Below are positions 1-7,865 of a stretch of DNA of 61,694 nt, in pieces. The stretch is from positions 1-61,694 of the forward strand of contig URZI01000011.1 of NCBI GenBank assembly GCA_900552385.1, read 5' to 3'. Origin of the DNA: an uncultured Collinsella sp. GTDB lineage: Bacteria; Actinomycetota; Coriobacteriia; Coriobacteriales; Coriobacteriaceae. The notes beneath the pieces were generated by a model, which worked only from the letters and a program-made list of their open reading frames with translations, did no database searches and was not told where the DNA came from. Both the position numbers and the translations under genes were made by a program. How positions within the stretch are numbered: position 1 is the stretch's first letter; each line of letters opens with the position of its first letter.

Positions 1-73
1 GCACGAAGTTGCTGCCGATGAAGCCGCAGCCGCCCGTGACGATGATGTTCTTGGGTTCGAAGATCTCAGACAT
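1..73 (-). CDS. rfbB: dTDP-glucose 4,6-dehydratase, N-terminal fragment (runs off window)
   Basis: Only the first 24 codons are inside the window. They read MSEIFEPKNIIVTGGCGFIG and continue SNFV. The TGGxGFIGSNFV stretch is the NAD-binding Rossmann glycine motif at the start of RmlB-type dehydratases. The enzyme converts dTDP-glucose to dTDP-4-keto-6-deoxyglucose, the second step of dTDP-rhamnose synthesis. It lies downstream of rfbA (1666-2565), which makes its substrate, separated from it by a two-gene insertion. Other extended SDR epimerases begin similarly, so the specific call rests partly on the nearby rfbA. Confidence 0.8.
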   Translation of the reverse strand, partial: MSEIFEPKNIIVTGGCGFIGSNFV

Positions 74-148
74 GAAAATCCAATCTGAAGCATGTACAGC
101 TTCTTTAGTATGCCGCAGGAAGTGATGCCGCGACACTATTCAACAAAA

Positions 149-1123
149 CTATCGGACATTTCGGCACGCGATAAGAGCCATAACCTTCGCAGAATTACTT
201 CCCCTACAAAACGCCTCCGGAATGCAGTCTTTGTCGTACCGGAAGACCGAATTCCCAGTTTTATCGCGTAAGTACTTATAGAAGAAGTCCTCCCAGCTTT
301 TAAACTTCTCACTGTCTGCAAACGCTTCCGGCTCTTGCAGAACTGCTTTGGCATCTAGCCCTGAAATTACGCCGGAGCTCAGCAGAAGCCATTCGAACGA
401 CTCGGGAAGACAAACCGTAACAGTATCGCGGTGAATGTCTTGCAGCTTAAGGACGCGGTCCGCATAGCACCCAAATGCCGCCCCGTCCGCGACAACAAAC
501 ACGCGATCGTCGAGATGCTGATCCAACCAGCCCAAAATCGCGCTGTTCGTCATGGCCGAAGTACAGGTAAGCTCACTGTCAGCAAAATGCCGTTTAAAGA
601 ACTGAAAACCAGACTTACTGTCCTCGCATAGAAGGATAGAAAAGTCCTGTTTTGGCGCCGACCGGGAAATAGCATAACGATGATTCCCGCGATCTTGATA
701 AACAGGGACGAAAGAATGGTATTTTCCGCTCGTCTTAATCTTGTAAATCTCATCCACGCTATACGGAAGATTGGGGAAATCAGCCCTTGAGATCAGCACG
801 AAATAATTCGAGGAATACAGCACATGATGGGCAAACTCATCAGAATGGATCTCTTTTAAGCCCTCATCGACAAATACAATCGAGTCATGAACGGACGAAA
901 GCTGGTTTCGCCAATCATAATCGGTCAGGGCGACACAGGGACAATCGCATTGCAAGGAGACACCCGACTGCTCGCCCGTTCGCATGTAGTCTGCGACCAT
1001 GTCAAACAGTGTCGTCTTACCCGTGCCACTATCGCCACGCACAATAGTGATGTTCCGCTTGATGGTAAATGTGTACTTAGTTCCCCTGCGGCGGGAAATC
1101 TTAACGAGATGCGAACCGTTCAT
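149..1123 (-). CDS. P-loop NTPase of unknown function, partner of the DUF4869-like gene
   Basis: A 324-residue protein that I cannot assign to a named family. A Walker A motif, GDSGTGKTT, lies at residues 30-38 after a short basic N-terminus, and a Walker-B-like hydrophobic strand, SIVFVDEG, at 81-88. Residues 164-172 (LLCEDSKSG) and 208-218 (VFVVADGAAFG) are two hydrophobic strands ending in acidic residues, loosely reminiscent of a Toprim fold, but this is a guess. No membrane segment or signal peptide is seen. It starts 9 bp after the stop of the DUF4869-like gene, so the two are probably co-transcribed. Its base composition is lower in GC than the flanking rfbA. The ATP-binding assignment is firm; the role is unknown. 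Confidence 0.75.
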   Translation of the reverse strand: MNGSHLVKISRRRGTKYTFTIKRNITIVRGDSGTGKTTLFDMVADYMRTGEQSGVSLQCDCPCVALTDYDWRNQLSSVHDSIVFVDEGLKEIHSDEFAHHVLYSSNYFVLISRADFPNLPYSVDEIYKIKTSGKYHSFVPVYQDRGNHRYAISRSAPKQDFSILLCEDSKSGFQFFKRHFADSELTCTSAMTNSAILGWLDQHLDDRVFVVADGAAFGCYADRVLKLQDIHRDTVTVCLPESFEWLLLSSGVISGLDAKAVLQEPEAFADSEKFKSWEDFFYKYLRDKTGNSVFRYDKDCIPEAFCRGSNSAKVMALIACRNVR

Positions 1124-1132
1124 AAGCAGTAC

Positions 1133-1570
1133 CTACAGATACGGAATCGACTCGTGAATCAATTCGGCCATGTTGTGAACGATTCGGCCGCTATTCACGA
1201 CTTTAATTTTAAAATCCTCGCGACCAAAGTCCATCACATGATAGAGATTCACAACGAGCTTGCGGTCTTTCGCCATGTCAAGAATCCACTTGGCACAGTT
1301 GTCACCACAGGTAGAGGCGTTAAAAATATGCTTACGATCAAATCTCATAAGCAGCAGCGTTTTCACGCCACCAGAAAGCTGGAGTGGGGAGATGGATCCA
1401 AGCACGGGGCTTTCGATGACGTTTTCGGAGACAACATCCGATCGATCGACATCTTTAATTATCGAGACTGCATAGGGATCCGTAATCCAAGTAGACCGGT
1501 AAGAGTTTTTGAAATATGTCGCTGTGTTGTAAATCGCTTCTGGCATATCGCCAAAGTAGACGCTTAACAC
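1133..1570 (-). CDS. DUF4869-like protein
   Basis: Encodes 145 residues from a GTG start preceded by GGGAG at good spacing; a TTG at 1582 is an alternative upstream start. The N-terminus MLSVYFGDMPEAIYNTATYF and the later SPVLG, LSGGVKT and NASTCGDNCAKW stretches match my memory of the DUF4869 family, a small soluble family without known function. No membrane segment is visible. It forms a tight pair with the P-loop gene downstream, and the pair sits after the rfbA terminator and before rfbB, interrupting what is normally a contiguous rhamnose operon. The family label is from recall, not from a search. Confidence 0.7.
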   Translation of the reverse strand: MLSVYFGDMPEAIYNTATYFKNSYRSTWITDPYAVSIIKDVDRSDVVSENVIESPVLGSISPLQLSGGVKTLLLMRFDRKHIFNASTCGDNCAKWILDMAKDRKLVVNLYHVMDFGREDFKIKVVNSGRIVHNMAELIHESIPYL

Positions 1571-1609
1571 ATCCACTCCCAATCATATTATCTTTATGGT
1601 CAACGTAAT

Positions 1610-1646
1610 CATAACGAAAGGGGCCACCAGATAAACGGTGACCCCT
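1610..1646 (-). terminator. Intrinsic terminator after rfbA
   Basis: On the minus strand, AGGGGTCACC (1646-1637) pairs with GGTGGCCCCT (1628-1619) across an 8-base loop, ten pairs with one G-U, followed by TTTCGTT. It sits 20 bp past the rfbA stop, so the main polysaccharide transcript probably ends or is attenuated here, before the DUF4869 pair. Confidence 0.65.
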
Positions 1647-1665
1647 AAAAGAAAACAAGCTGGCG

Positions 1666-2565
1666 CTAGTACTCGCGCGGGCTGTTGACGATCTCGCCGG
1701 CGGCGACCTTCTTCAGGTGCTGCCCGTAGACCGACTTGCCGTAGGCCTTGGCGGCTTCCTCCAGCTCGGCGGTCGTGATCCAGCCGTTCTCCCAGGCGAT
1801 CTCCTCGGGCACGGACACGGGCAGGTCCTGGGAGTGCTCCACGGCGCGGACGAACTCCGCCGCCTCGTGCAGGCTCTCCATGGTGCCGGTGTCCAGCCAC
1901 GCGTAGCCGCGGCCCAGGGTCACCACGGACAGCGTCCCCTCCTCCAGGTACATCTGGTTGAGCGTGGTGATCTCCAGCTCGCCGCGGGCCGACGGCTTAA
2001 CCCCATGCGCCTTGGCGGCGACGTCGCCAGGGTAGAAGTACAGGCCGGTGACGGCGTAGGAGCTCTTGGGCTCGGCGGGCTTCTCCTCGATGGAGACGGC
2101 ACGGCCCTCGCGGTCGAACTCCACGACGCCGAAGCGCTCGGGGTCGTCCACGTGGTAGCCGAAGACCGTGGCGCGGCCCGACTCGGCGTTCTGGACGGCG
2201 CGCGTCAGGTGGCGGGACAGGCCGTTGCCGTAGAAGATGTTGTCGCCCAGCACCAGGGCGCACGGCTCTCCGCCGATGAAGTCCTCGCCGATGGTGAAGG
2301 CCTGCGCCAGGCCGTCCGGCGAGGGCTGCTCGGCGTAGGAGAGGCTCACGCCGTAGCGCGAGCCGTCCCCGAGCAGGCGCTCGAAGTTGGGCAGGTCGGT
2401 CGGGGTGGAGATGACCAAGATGTCCCGGATGCCCGCCAGCATGAGGGTGGACAGCGGGTAGTAGATCATGGGCTTGTCGTAGACCGGCAGCAGCTGCTTG
2501 GAGGTCACGAGCGTGAGCGGGTACAGGCGCGTGCCGGACCCGCCGGCGAGGATGATGCCTTTCAT
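1666..2565 (-). CDS. rfbA: Glucose-1-phosphate thymidylyltransferase
   Basis: A 299-residue protein of normal family length with the nucleotidyltransferase signature GIILAGGSGTRLYPLT at the N-terminus, the YYPLSTLMLAGI stretch, and the ALVLGDNIFYG and GYAWLDTGT motifs. It couples glucose-1-phosphate with dTTP to give dTDP-glucose, the first step to dTDP-rhamnose. The ATG follows AGGAG with a 6-base spacer. It is GC-rich like the housekeeping genes, in contrast to the polysaccharide genes upstream. This suggests it is a conserved flank of a variable cassette. A terminator follows immediately. Confidence 0.96.
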   Translation of the reverse strand: MKGIILAGGSGTRLYPLTLVTSKQLLPVYDKPMIYYPLSTLMLAGIRDILVISTPTDLPNFERLLGDGSRYGVSLSYAEQPSPDGLAQAFTIGEDFIGGEPCALVLGDNIFYGNGLSRHLTRAVQNAESGRATVFGYHVDDPERFGVVEFDREGRAVSIEEKPAEPKSSYAVTGLYFYPGDVAAKAHGVKPSARGELEITTLNQMYLEEGTLSVVTLGRGYAWLDTGTMESLHEAAEFVRAVEHSQDLPVSVPEEIAWENGWITTAELEEAAKAYGKSVYGQHLKKVAAGEIVNSPREY

Positions 2566-2594
2566 GTTAAGCTCCTAGATACACATTTCTGGCT

Positions 2595-3200
2595 TCAAGA
2601 GCCAGACTCAAATAGCTTGTGCTCTCGATTTACACCAATGCGTGAAGCAGGAACGCCCCCCCATATTTCTTCCGAAGGTATGTCCTTTGTCACGACGCCG
2701 TTAGCACCGACGATGCAGTTGTCACCGAGCCTCACGCCACCGATGACCTTCGCGCCGGCAGCGATGCGAACGCCGTTGCCCAGTACAGGAGCCTTGTCAT
2801 AATTCCAACCGATTGTTACCTGCTGGTTCACCCAGAGATCTGAACCGATGCTCTTGGCAGAGATAATCGTCGCGAAACCATGTTCTACGAACATACGTGG
2901 TCCGATGTCCTCGGTGCTAATGTGCAGGGTCGGCTCGAGTGGCCAAAGAACCCTAAACAGGCCGCGAGCGACAAACGAAGTCCTTTGCTGCCTGAGGCGC
3001 ATGTCGAAGACGTTTCTGAACTCGCGCCACTCCGACAAGAGATATGTCATCCGTGCAAAACTTCCAACCGTAGCAGGGAGTTTCCTGATGCGCCACCAGC
3101 AGTCTACATCCTCCCAGAGATACCCGCCGCGGCCCGCGACACCCAGTGCTGCGATTCCGCGCCAAGCGTTCGTTGCGATCTTGATGCTCATTCTATTCAT
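2595..3200 (-). CDS. Serine-acetyltransferase-like hexapeptide acyltransferase
   Basis: A 201-residue protein. The C-terminal half (about residues 90-185) shows the left-handed beta-helix hexapeptide repeat (APVLGNGVRIAAGAKVIGG, DNCIVGANGVVTKDIP) typical of CysE-like acetyltransferases. The N-terminal 85 residues are mostly basic and helical. In a capsule locus such enzymes usually O-acetylate a sugar rather than serine. It lies between the F420-hydrogenase-like gene and rfbA, about 30 bp from each. GGAGG lies 11 bases before the chosen ATG. The acceptor sugar cannot be read from the sequence. Confidence 0.8.
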   Translation of the reverse strand: MNRMSIKIATNAWRGIAALGVAGRGGYLWEDVDCWWRIRKLPATVGSFARMTYLLSEWREFRNVFDMRLRQQRTSFVARGLFRVLWPLEPTLHISTEDIGPRMFVEHGFATIISAKSIGSDLWVNQQVTIGWNYDKAPVLGNGVRIAAGAKVIGGVRLGDNCIVGANGVVTKDIPSEEIWGGVPASRIGVNREHKLFESGS

Positions 3201-3232
3201 GAAGTTCTCGCCTCCGGTGCTTTTCGTCTAGC

Positions 3233-4450
3233 CTACGGTACGGAAATCTTGCCTTTAACGATTCGCCCTAGAAGGCCCTTCGCATACATGAGTCTTTCTT
3301 TAAGCGGGAAGGCTTTGGAATATCGCCCGAGCTCCGCCATGTCTGCTGTTACGGTCTTGCGGCCTGTGAGGCGCAGGATCTTCAGATTCGCGGCGAGCGT
3401 AGTCTTGCGCTCGAACTGCCGCGCCTGGATTCCGCGCAAGTAATCCCAGTCGTGAAACTCCTCGAGCTGAAGCAGTCCGGCGGCATCCATTGCCCGCAGC
3501 ATCTCCTGCCCCTTTTTTGTCCGCCCGAAAACGACATTTCTCCCTTCATGCTCGGAGAAATCTGGTTTTCCGCTGGGAAGGCGGTACCAAGCGTCTCCTG
3601 CAGACACGTCGGCATACTCCCCTAGCCCATCGAAGCAGAAGCGGCAATAGCCTTCCAGATCGCGGCCGAGAATCTTCCCCCAGGAATCGTCGTAGGTCAT
3701 GCTGGCCTCTCCGCCCCCTTCGAAGCTCTCAGTGGCGTAGCCTGGCCAGCCATTACCGCGATAGCGGAAAGAAGACAACTTCTTCCCCTCAGGATTAAGC
3801 TGTCCATCAAGGCGCTTGACAGAATTCTTGCTCGGAAGGCCGGCGCAGAAGAATGAGAATAGATAGGGGAACGTATCGGCATAGCGCTCATCGGAATCCA
3901 CGAGGTTACGAAGAGCACGTATGTCGCAGGGTTTACCTACGGCCGCGAACCTCCGGCCGGACGAAACGGCCTCAGAAATTCTCGAAAGCGCAGGGCAGGA
4001 AACGTAGCGTGATCCCGAGCACGCCTTAACCCCTTCCGCAGTTTCATTAAAGCGAACCTCAGAGAAAAGCGGGTCGTTAGGGTCAGGTCCAACCTGCATG
4101 ACCGCGTCCACAAGCCCCGCATCCAACAGATAGCACAGGCAGGTGGTTATGACGCCGCCAGAAGAGGCGTTGCGGCGCACATCGGGGTCGTTAGACCAGC
4201 CCAAGAAGGAGCAGAGCGTCTCGCCCCAAGGGTTTTCGTCATACTTTATGGGTAAGGTCGCCACAGGGCAATATTTATTGCAGTTCTCGTCGACGGCATC
4301 TGTTGGCGGACGGAAGAAGCCACGGGAGTCCTCCACCATCTGAAGCCCGACCATGCTTGCGCAGGCACCGCAACCCAAGCATAGGGTTCGAATCTGCTCA
4401 AGCCCCAGCCCGGCGGATTTCGGCTGCGTCTTGTCCACGTTGTTAGTCAT
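3233..4450 (-). CDS. F420-hydrogenase/dehydrogenase beta-subunit-like protein of polysaccharide loci
   Basis: A 405-residue protein with a ferredoxin-like CLGCGAC motif near residue 29 and further cysteines (CNKYCPV at about 59, CRFCFDG in the C-terminal third), consistent with Fe-S centres and the FrhB-type fold. Family members occur in exopolysaccharide clusters next to pyruvyl transferases and Wzx flippases, as here; their reaction is not established. They are most likely flavin/Fe-S redox enzymes acting on a sugar or lipid-linked intermediate. The ATG overlaps the end of the upstream acetyltransferase gene by 8 bp, and GAAGG precedes it. True F420-linked hydrogenase function is unlikely because no partner subunits are present. 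Confidence 0.82.
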   Translation of the reverse strand: MTNNVDKTQPKSAGLGLEQIRTLCLGCGACASMVGLQMVEDSRGFFRPPTDAVDENCNKYCPVATLPIKYDENPWGETLCSFLGWSNDPDVRRNASSGGVITTCLCYLLDAGLVDAVMQVGPDPNDPLFSEVRFNETAEGVKACSGSRYVSCPALSRISEAVSSGRRFAAVGKPCDIRALRNLVDSDERYADTFPYLFSFFCAGLPSKNSVKRLDGQLNPEGKKLSSFRYRGNGWPGYATESFEGGGEASMTYDDSWGKILGRDLEGYCRFCFDGLGEYADVSAGDAWYRLPSGKPDFSEHEGRNVVFGRTKKGQEMLRAMDAAGLLQLEEFHDWDYLRGIQARQFERKTTLAANLKILRLTGRKTVTADMAELGRYSKAFPLKERLMYAKGLLGRIVKGKISVP

Positions 4451-5073
4451 TTCGCCTTCCGTCCATGATGGCCTGCGCGAATGCGGCCGGGTCGTGCATC
4501 AAATCGTAGAAGTCCATTAGTTCATTGGGCTCGAGTTCCCACCAGCGCGATTTCTCAAGCGCGTCACGGGTATCCTTGTCGAACCTCATGCGCAGCACCC
4601 GCGCGGGGTTGCCGGCGACAATCGAATAAGGTTCCACATCATGCGTGACAATGGACCCCCCCGACCACAGAGCCATTTCCGATTCGAGAGCATCCGGGCA
4701 TGATAAGTGCTCCGTTTCCAATCCAGACATCGTTTCCGATCTCGAGCGACGCCCTCAATACGTTATCGACGTCGAGGCCAGCAAAGGCACGATTGTAGAA
4801 GTAAGGGGACATCACGGCGCGCTCAATGGGGTGCGAGGCGCCAAAGTAACTGACCCTCTGTGCAATAGAGCAATAGCGGCCCACGGAGACCGATGCCCCG
4901 CCGACGTTAAACGTAGCGTCGAAGCAACTCCCGTAGGTGTGCATCCCCACCTTGACGCGATAGTTCTCCCATGTTCGGCGGCGAGCAAGAATCGAGGTCT
5001 TCTGACCGCCTTCTGAGGCCACGTCTCTCCTGTACAGTCTCTCTCCTACCAGGGGCAGCGAGTACTTGTCCAT
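4443..5073 (-). pseudogene. Hexapeptide-repeat acetyltransferase, frameshifted at a G7 run
   Basis: Two overlapping frames together encode one left-handed beta-helix acetyltransferase (about 210 residues). The first frame runs from 5073 through SLEIGNDVWIGNGALIMPGC and GNGSVVGG and then derails. The second resumes at GSIVTHDVEPYSIVAGNPAR, the canonical end of this fold, and ends at 4443. The switch lies at a run of seven C on the plus strand (4656-4662). Adding two bases gives VVGGGSIVTHD and restores the frame. ATG at 5073 is assumed, with GTG 5076 and TTG 5094 as alternatives. It would O-acetylate a sugar of the polymer if intact. A sequencing indel is as likely as real loss. Confidence 0.75.
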
Positions 5074-5103
5074 CACTGAATAGACTCCAATCAAATCAGA
5101 TGT

Positions 5104-6638
5104 TTATCTGATGACAATGCGCCTCGCGAAGCCTCGCAGTACACCGAATCCATTTGTTTTGAACGACAGCAAGCAGAACGCGACGCAGTAGACAATGCCG
5201 ATGGCTACGCAACTCACGGCAAAGCCGAGCCAGCTGCCGACGGGAATGACACTCAATACGGCCCAGCAGGCGACACCCGCCGCCGCAACGATCGCAGTAT
5301 ATTTCAGATAGTTCCCGTAGTAAGCGAGCACGCTCTTTCCGAACACTCGCCTGTAGATAATCAATGGGTCTACAATCTCGTAGGTGAGCATGCGAGCGAT
5401 GATTGTCGCCAGGAAGATGCCGGGCAGACCGATCCACATCCCTAGAGCCACATCCAAACCGATGTTGAGGACCGAGGCAATGACTGGGATATACTTGCCG
5501 TATACGAATAGCCCAGCTGTGTTGCGATACACAAAGCAAGCGTGATGCATGTTGTTCACGTAGAAAGCTCCTACGATCGCCGCGACCGAGGTAATGTCGA
5601 GCACGTAGTCCGTGCCGACCCACAACCTGATGAAATCATTCGAGAGCAGTAGAAGCCCGACGGCTGAAAGGCCGAAAAACCAAGCGCTAGCACAAAGCAA
5701 GCCGTCAAAGATAGCCTCTTTACGCTCTTTGCCCTCCGAAGCGTTGACGTTTCCAACACTCGCGGTGATGGAGCTCACGACTTGCGAGCCAAGGGATGTG
5801 AAAAGATCGACGAGAAGCTTATAGTTGCTGTAGAAACCGACAGTAACCACATTGATGATTGCGGAGATAAAGATGCTATCCGTGCCGCCGAGGACGGTAG
5901 ACCCCAACTTGTAGACAACAAGCGACTTGACGTTGGCAACGATCTCATTGCGCTCTTCGACAGAGAGCGGTTTGACAGTCTTTTCCAACAGGAAGGGGTA
6001 CATCTTGTCAGCTTTGTGAGCGAGGAAGGCGTTTGTTCCGATAGTGCAGGCGACGGTTATGGCCATGAAAAGCACGTAGTTGCCCGTCAGGAGAAGAATG
6101 GCTACCTGAACGGCGACCTGAACGGCATGGAAGCCTTCTTGCGCGATAAGAACGATGTAATTCTTTTGGTCAGCCACAATAAGCGATGTCTTGTACACAA
6201 AGAAGTAAGAGACAGCAGTGTTAAAGACGTACATAAGGAAAATCGTGTAGAGCAACGAGTCGTCCACCGCCACGTCTCCCACAAGCATCTTCAGGAACGG
6301 GAGCAAACATAGGCCGAGAACGCCGATAAGCAAGCCGATTCCCTTGTACGCTTTAGCATAGAGGCGCATGAGGGAGCCGAGCTTCACGTTGTCACGCTCC
6401 GCCAGTGGCTTGTACAGACTATAGACAAACGCGTTTCCAATACCCAGCTCGGCGAACGAGAGCATTGTGAGGATTTCGGTGAAGAGGCTGTTGATGCCGA
6501 GCAGCTCCTTGCCGAGAACCCAGATAAAAGCGGTGCGCGACAAAAACCCAGCAAATTCTTGACAAGTTGAGTCAAAAGCGTGACGGCGGTGTTCCTCACA
6601 ACGTATTGGCTTCTACTAACTTCTTTCGTCTCAGACAT
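5104..6638 (-). pseudogene. Wzx-type polysaccharide flippase, frameshifted in the first membrane segment
   Basis: The large frame (5104-6543) encodes a multi-spanning membrane protein whose start, SRTAFIWVLGKELLGINSLF then LSFAELGIGNAFVYSLYKPL, matches the Wzx/EpsK flippases of Gram-positive capsule loci. The natural N-terminus MSETKEVSRSQYVVRNTAVT is in another frame beginning at ATG 6638, only 21 bp after the pyruvyl transferase. One extra T in the T5 run (6542-6546) joins the frames as LLGFLSRTAFIW and gives a 511-residue protein. The flippase moves lipid-linked repeat units across the membrane. Without the frame repair the protein lacks its first helix and would probably not function. Confidence 0.82.
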
Positions 6639-6659
6639 CTACTATCCAAACAACGTACG

Positions 6660-7865
6660 TTAACGGTTCAGGAGGCCGCCCAAGCAGGCGGTAAGGGCGT
6701 CCCGCGCAACATTCAGTTTTTCATCGGCGGTAGCGCGGGCTCGCGCGGCTTCGGAAGCAAGCACTTCGCGCGATCGAGCGGCGTCGAGAACTGCGGAGAC
6801 GGCTTCGTCGGTCGTGCACGACGCGAGGTCAACGACGTGCTTGTAGCCCACGCCGCCGAACAGCCCTTCGAACTTCCTACTGTAGGCGACGGGAACCACG
6901 GCGGTTCCGGAAGAAAGCGCGGCGATGGTGGCGTGCATTCTCGAACCGATCAGAAGGTCCATCTGGCAGATAAGGTTCTTGGCATCGACAGGGGTGTCCG
7001 CCAAAGCATGAGCAATGACGCTCGGATAGCGTTCGGAGAGAACGCGGTTCACAGCTATGTCCGCGCCCACATGGGGTACCAAGTGTACTTCGCAGCCGTT
7101 TTCTAGCAGCCCCTCGATAACGCGATGGACAAACACTCGGTAATCGACCCTTAACTCAAAGGCCTTCACTGTGTTCTCAAGGGAGTCATCGTAGAGAAGG
7201 CCAGAGGCGTTAAGCGCCACACGAGGCGCATCAGTATGAGGAAGCTTCAAAGCTTCTGCGTCGAACGGCAGGCCGAAAGCCAGGTCGGTCGACACGGACG
7301 CGGTCTTGCCGCAGACCTCCTCGAAGCACTGGGCCGAAAGCTCGTCGCGCGCCACGGCCAGCGCGGCCGCGCTGAAGACGCGCTTGGCGAGTGCTCGCCC
7401 CTCGCCAGATTTGAAGGGTCCGAACGTCTGTGGCCCCAGGATAAGGGGCGTGCCGCATCTGACGGCGTAGTCCATGGGCTCGGCATAGCGCTCCAGGCGC
7501 TCCATGCCGTAGATATCCGAAAAGCTATCGCCGGCAGTCAGGTCGAAGAGCGCAAAGGAGCCTTTTATGCGCGAGCGCATGGCTCGGTTCTCCAGGCAGT
7601 GCCTAACCTTAGCCTTAATACTCATCGAAGAGCCCATCGGGATCACCTCTACGGAGGAAGCAGAGATGCCAAGCCTTTCGCACATGAGCCTGCGGGAGCG
7701 CTCGCACTCCTCTTTGTCGTAAGAAAGCTCGAGAATCGTATAGCTGAAATTCGTGTCCCATCGAGTCGCGACCTCGTTAAGAATCTTTACCGCAGAGTAC
7801 GTCAAGGCTACACAGCCCAGATTGTCCGAGTTAAGCACGGCACCGGATAAAACGATGTTAGGCAT
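6660..7865 (-). CDS. Polysaccharide pyruvyl transferase family protein
   Basis: A 401-residue protein with the CsaB/WcaK-type layout. The N-terminal part has SGAVLNSDNLGCVALTYSAV and FDLTAGDSFSDIYG. The C-terminal part has LIGSRMHATIAALSSGTAVV followed by PVAYSRKFEGLFGGVG, the conserved substrate and PEP-binding segments of the family. It would place a pyruvate ketal on a sugar, adding negative charge to the polymer. It overlaps the Wzy gene start-to-stop by 8 bp and lies 21 bp before the flippase, inside one operon. The neighbouring F420-hydrogenase-like gene commonly accompanies this family. Confidence 0.88.
   Translation of the reverse strand: MPNIVLSGAVLNSDNLGCVALTYSAVKILNEVATRWDTNFSYTILELSYDKEECERSRRLMCERLGISASSVEVIPMGSSMSIKAKVRHCLENRAMRSRIKGSFALFDLTAGDSFSDIYGMERLERYAEPMDYAVRCGTPLILGPQTFGPFKSGEGRALAKRVFSAAALAVARDELSAQCFEEVCGKTASVSTDLAFGLPFDAEALKLPHTDAPRVALNASGLLYDDSLENTVKAFELRVDYRVFVHRVIEGLLENGCEVHLVPHVGADIAVNRVLSERYPSVIAHALADTPVDAKNLICQMDLLIGSRMHATIAALSSGTAVVPVAYSRKFEGLFGGVGYKHVVDLASCTTDEAVSAVLDAARSREVLASEAARARATADEKLNVARDALTACLGGLLNR

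Noticed and set aside
1717..2802. A 361-codon plus-strand frame opposite rfbA.
   Set aside because: Antisense shadow of rfbA; it crosses into the next gene without any domain.
3233..4450. A genuine F420-dependent hydrogenase subunit.
   Set aside because: No partner hydrogenase or F420 biosynthesis genes are present, and the context is a capsule operon.
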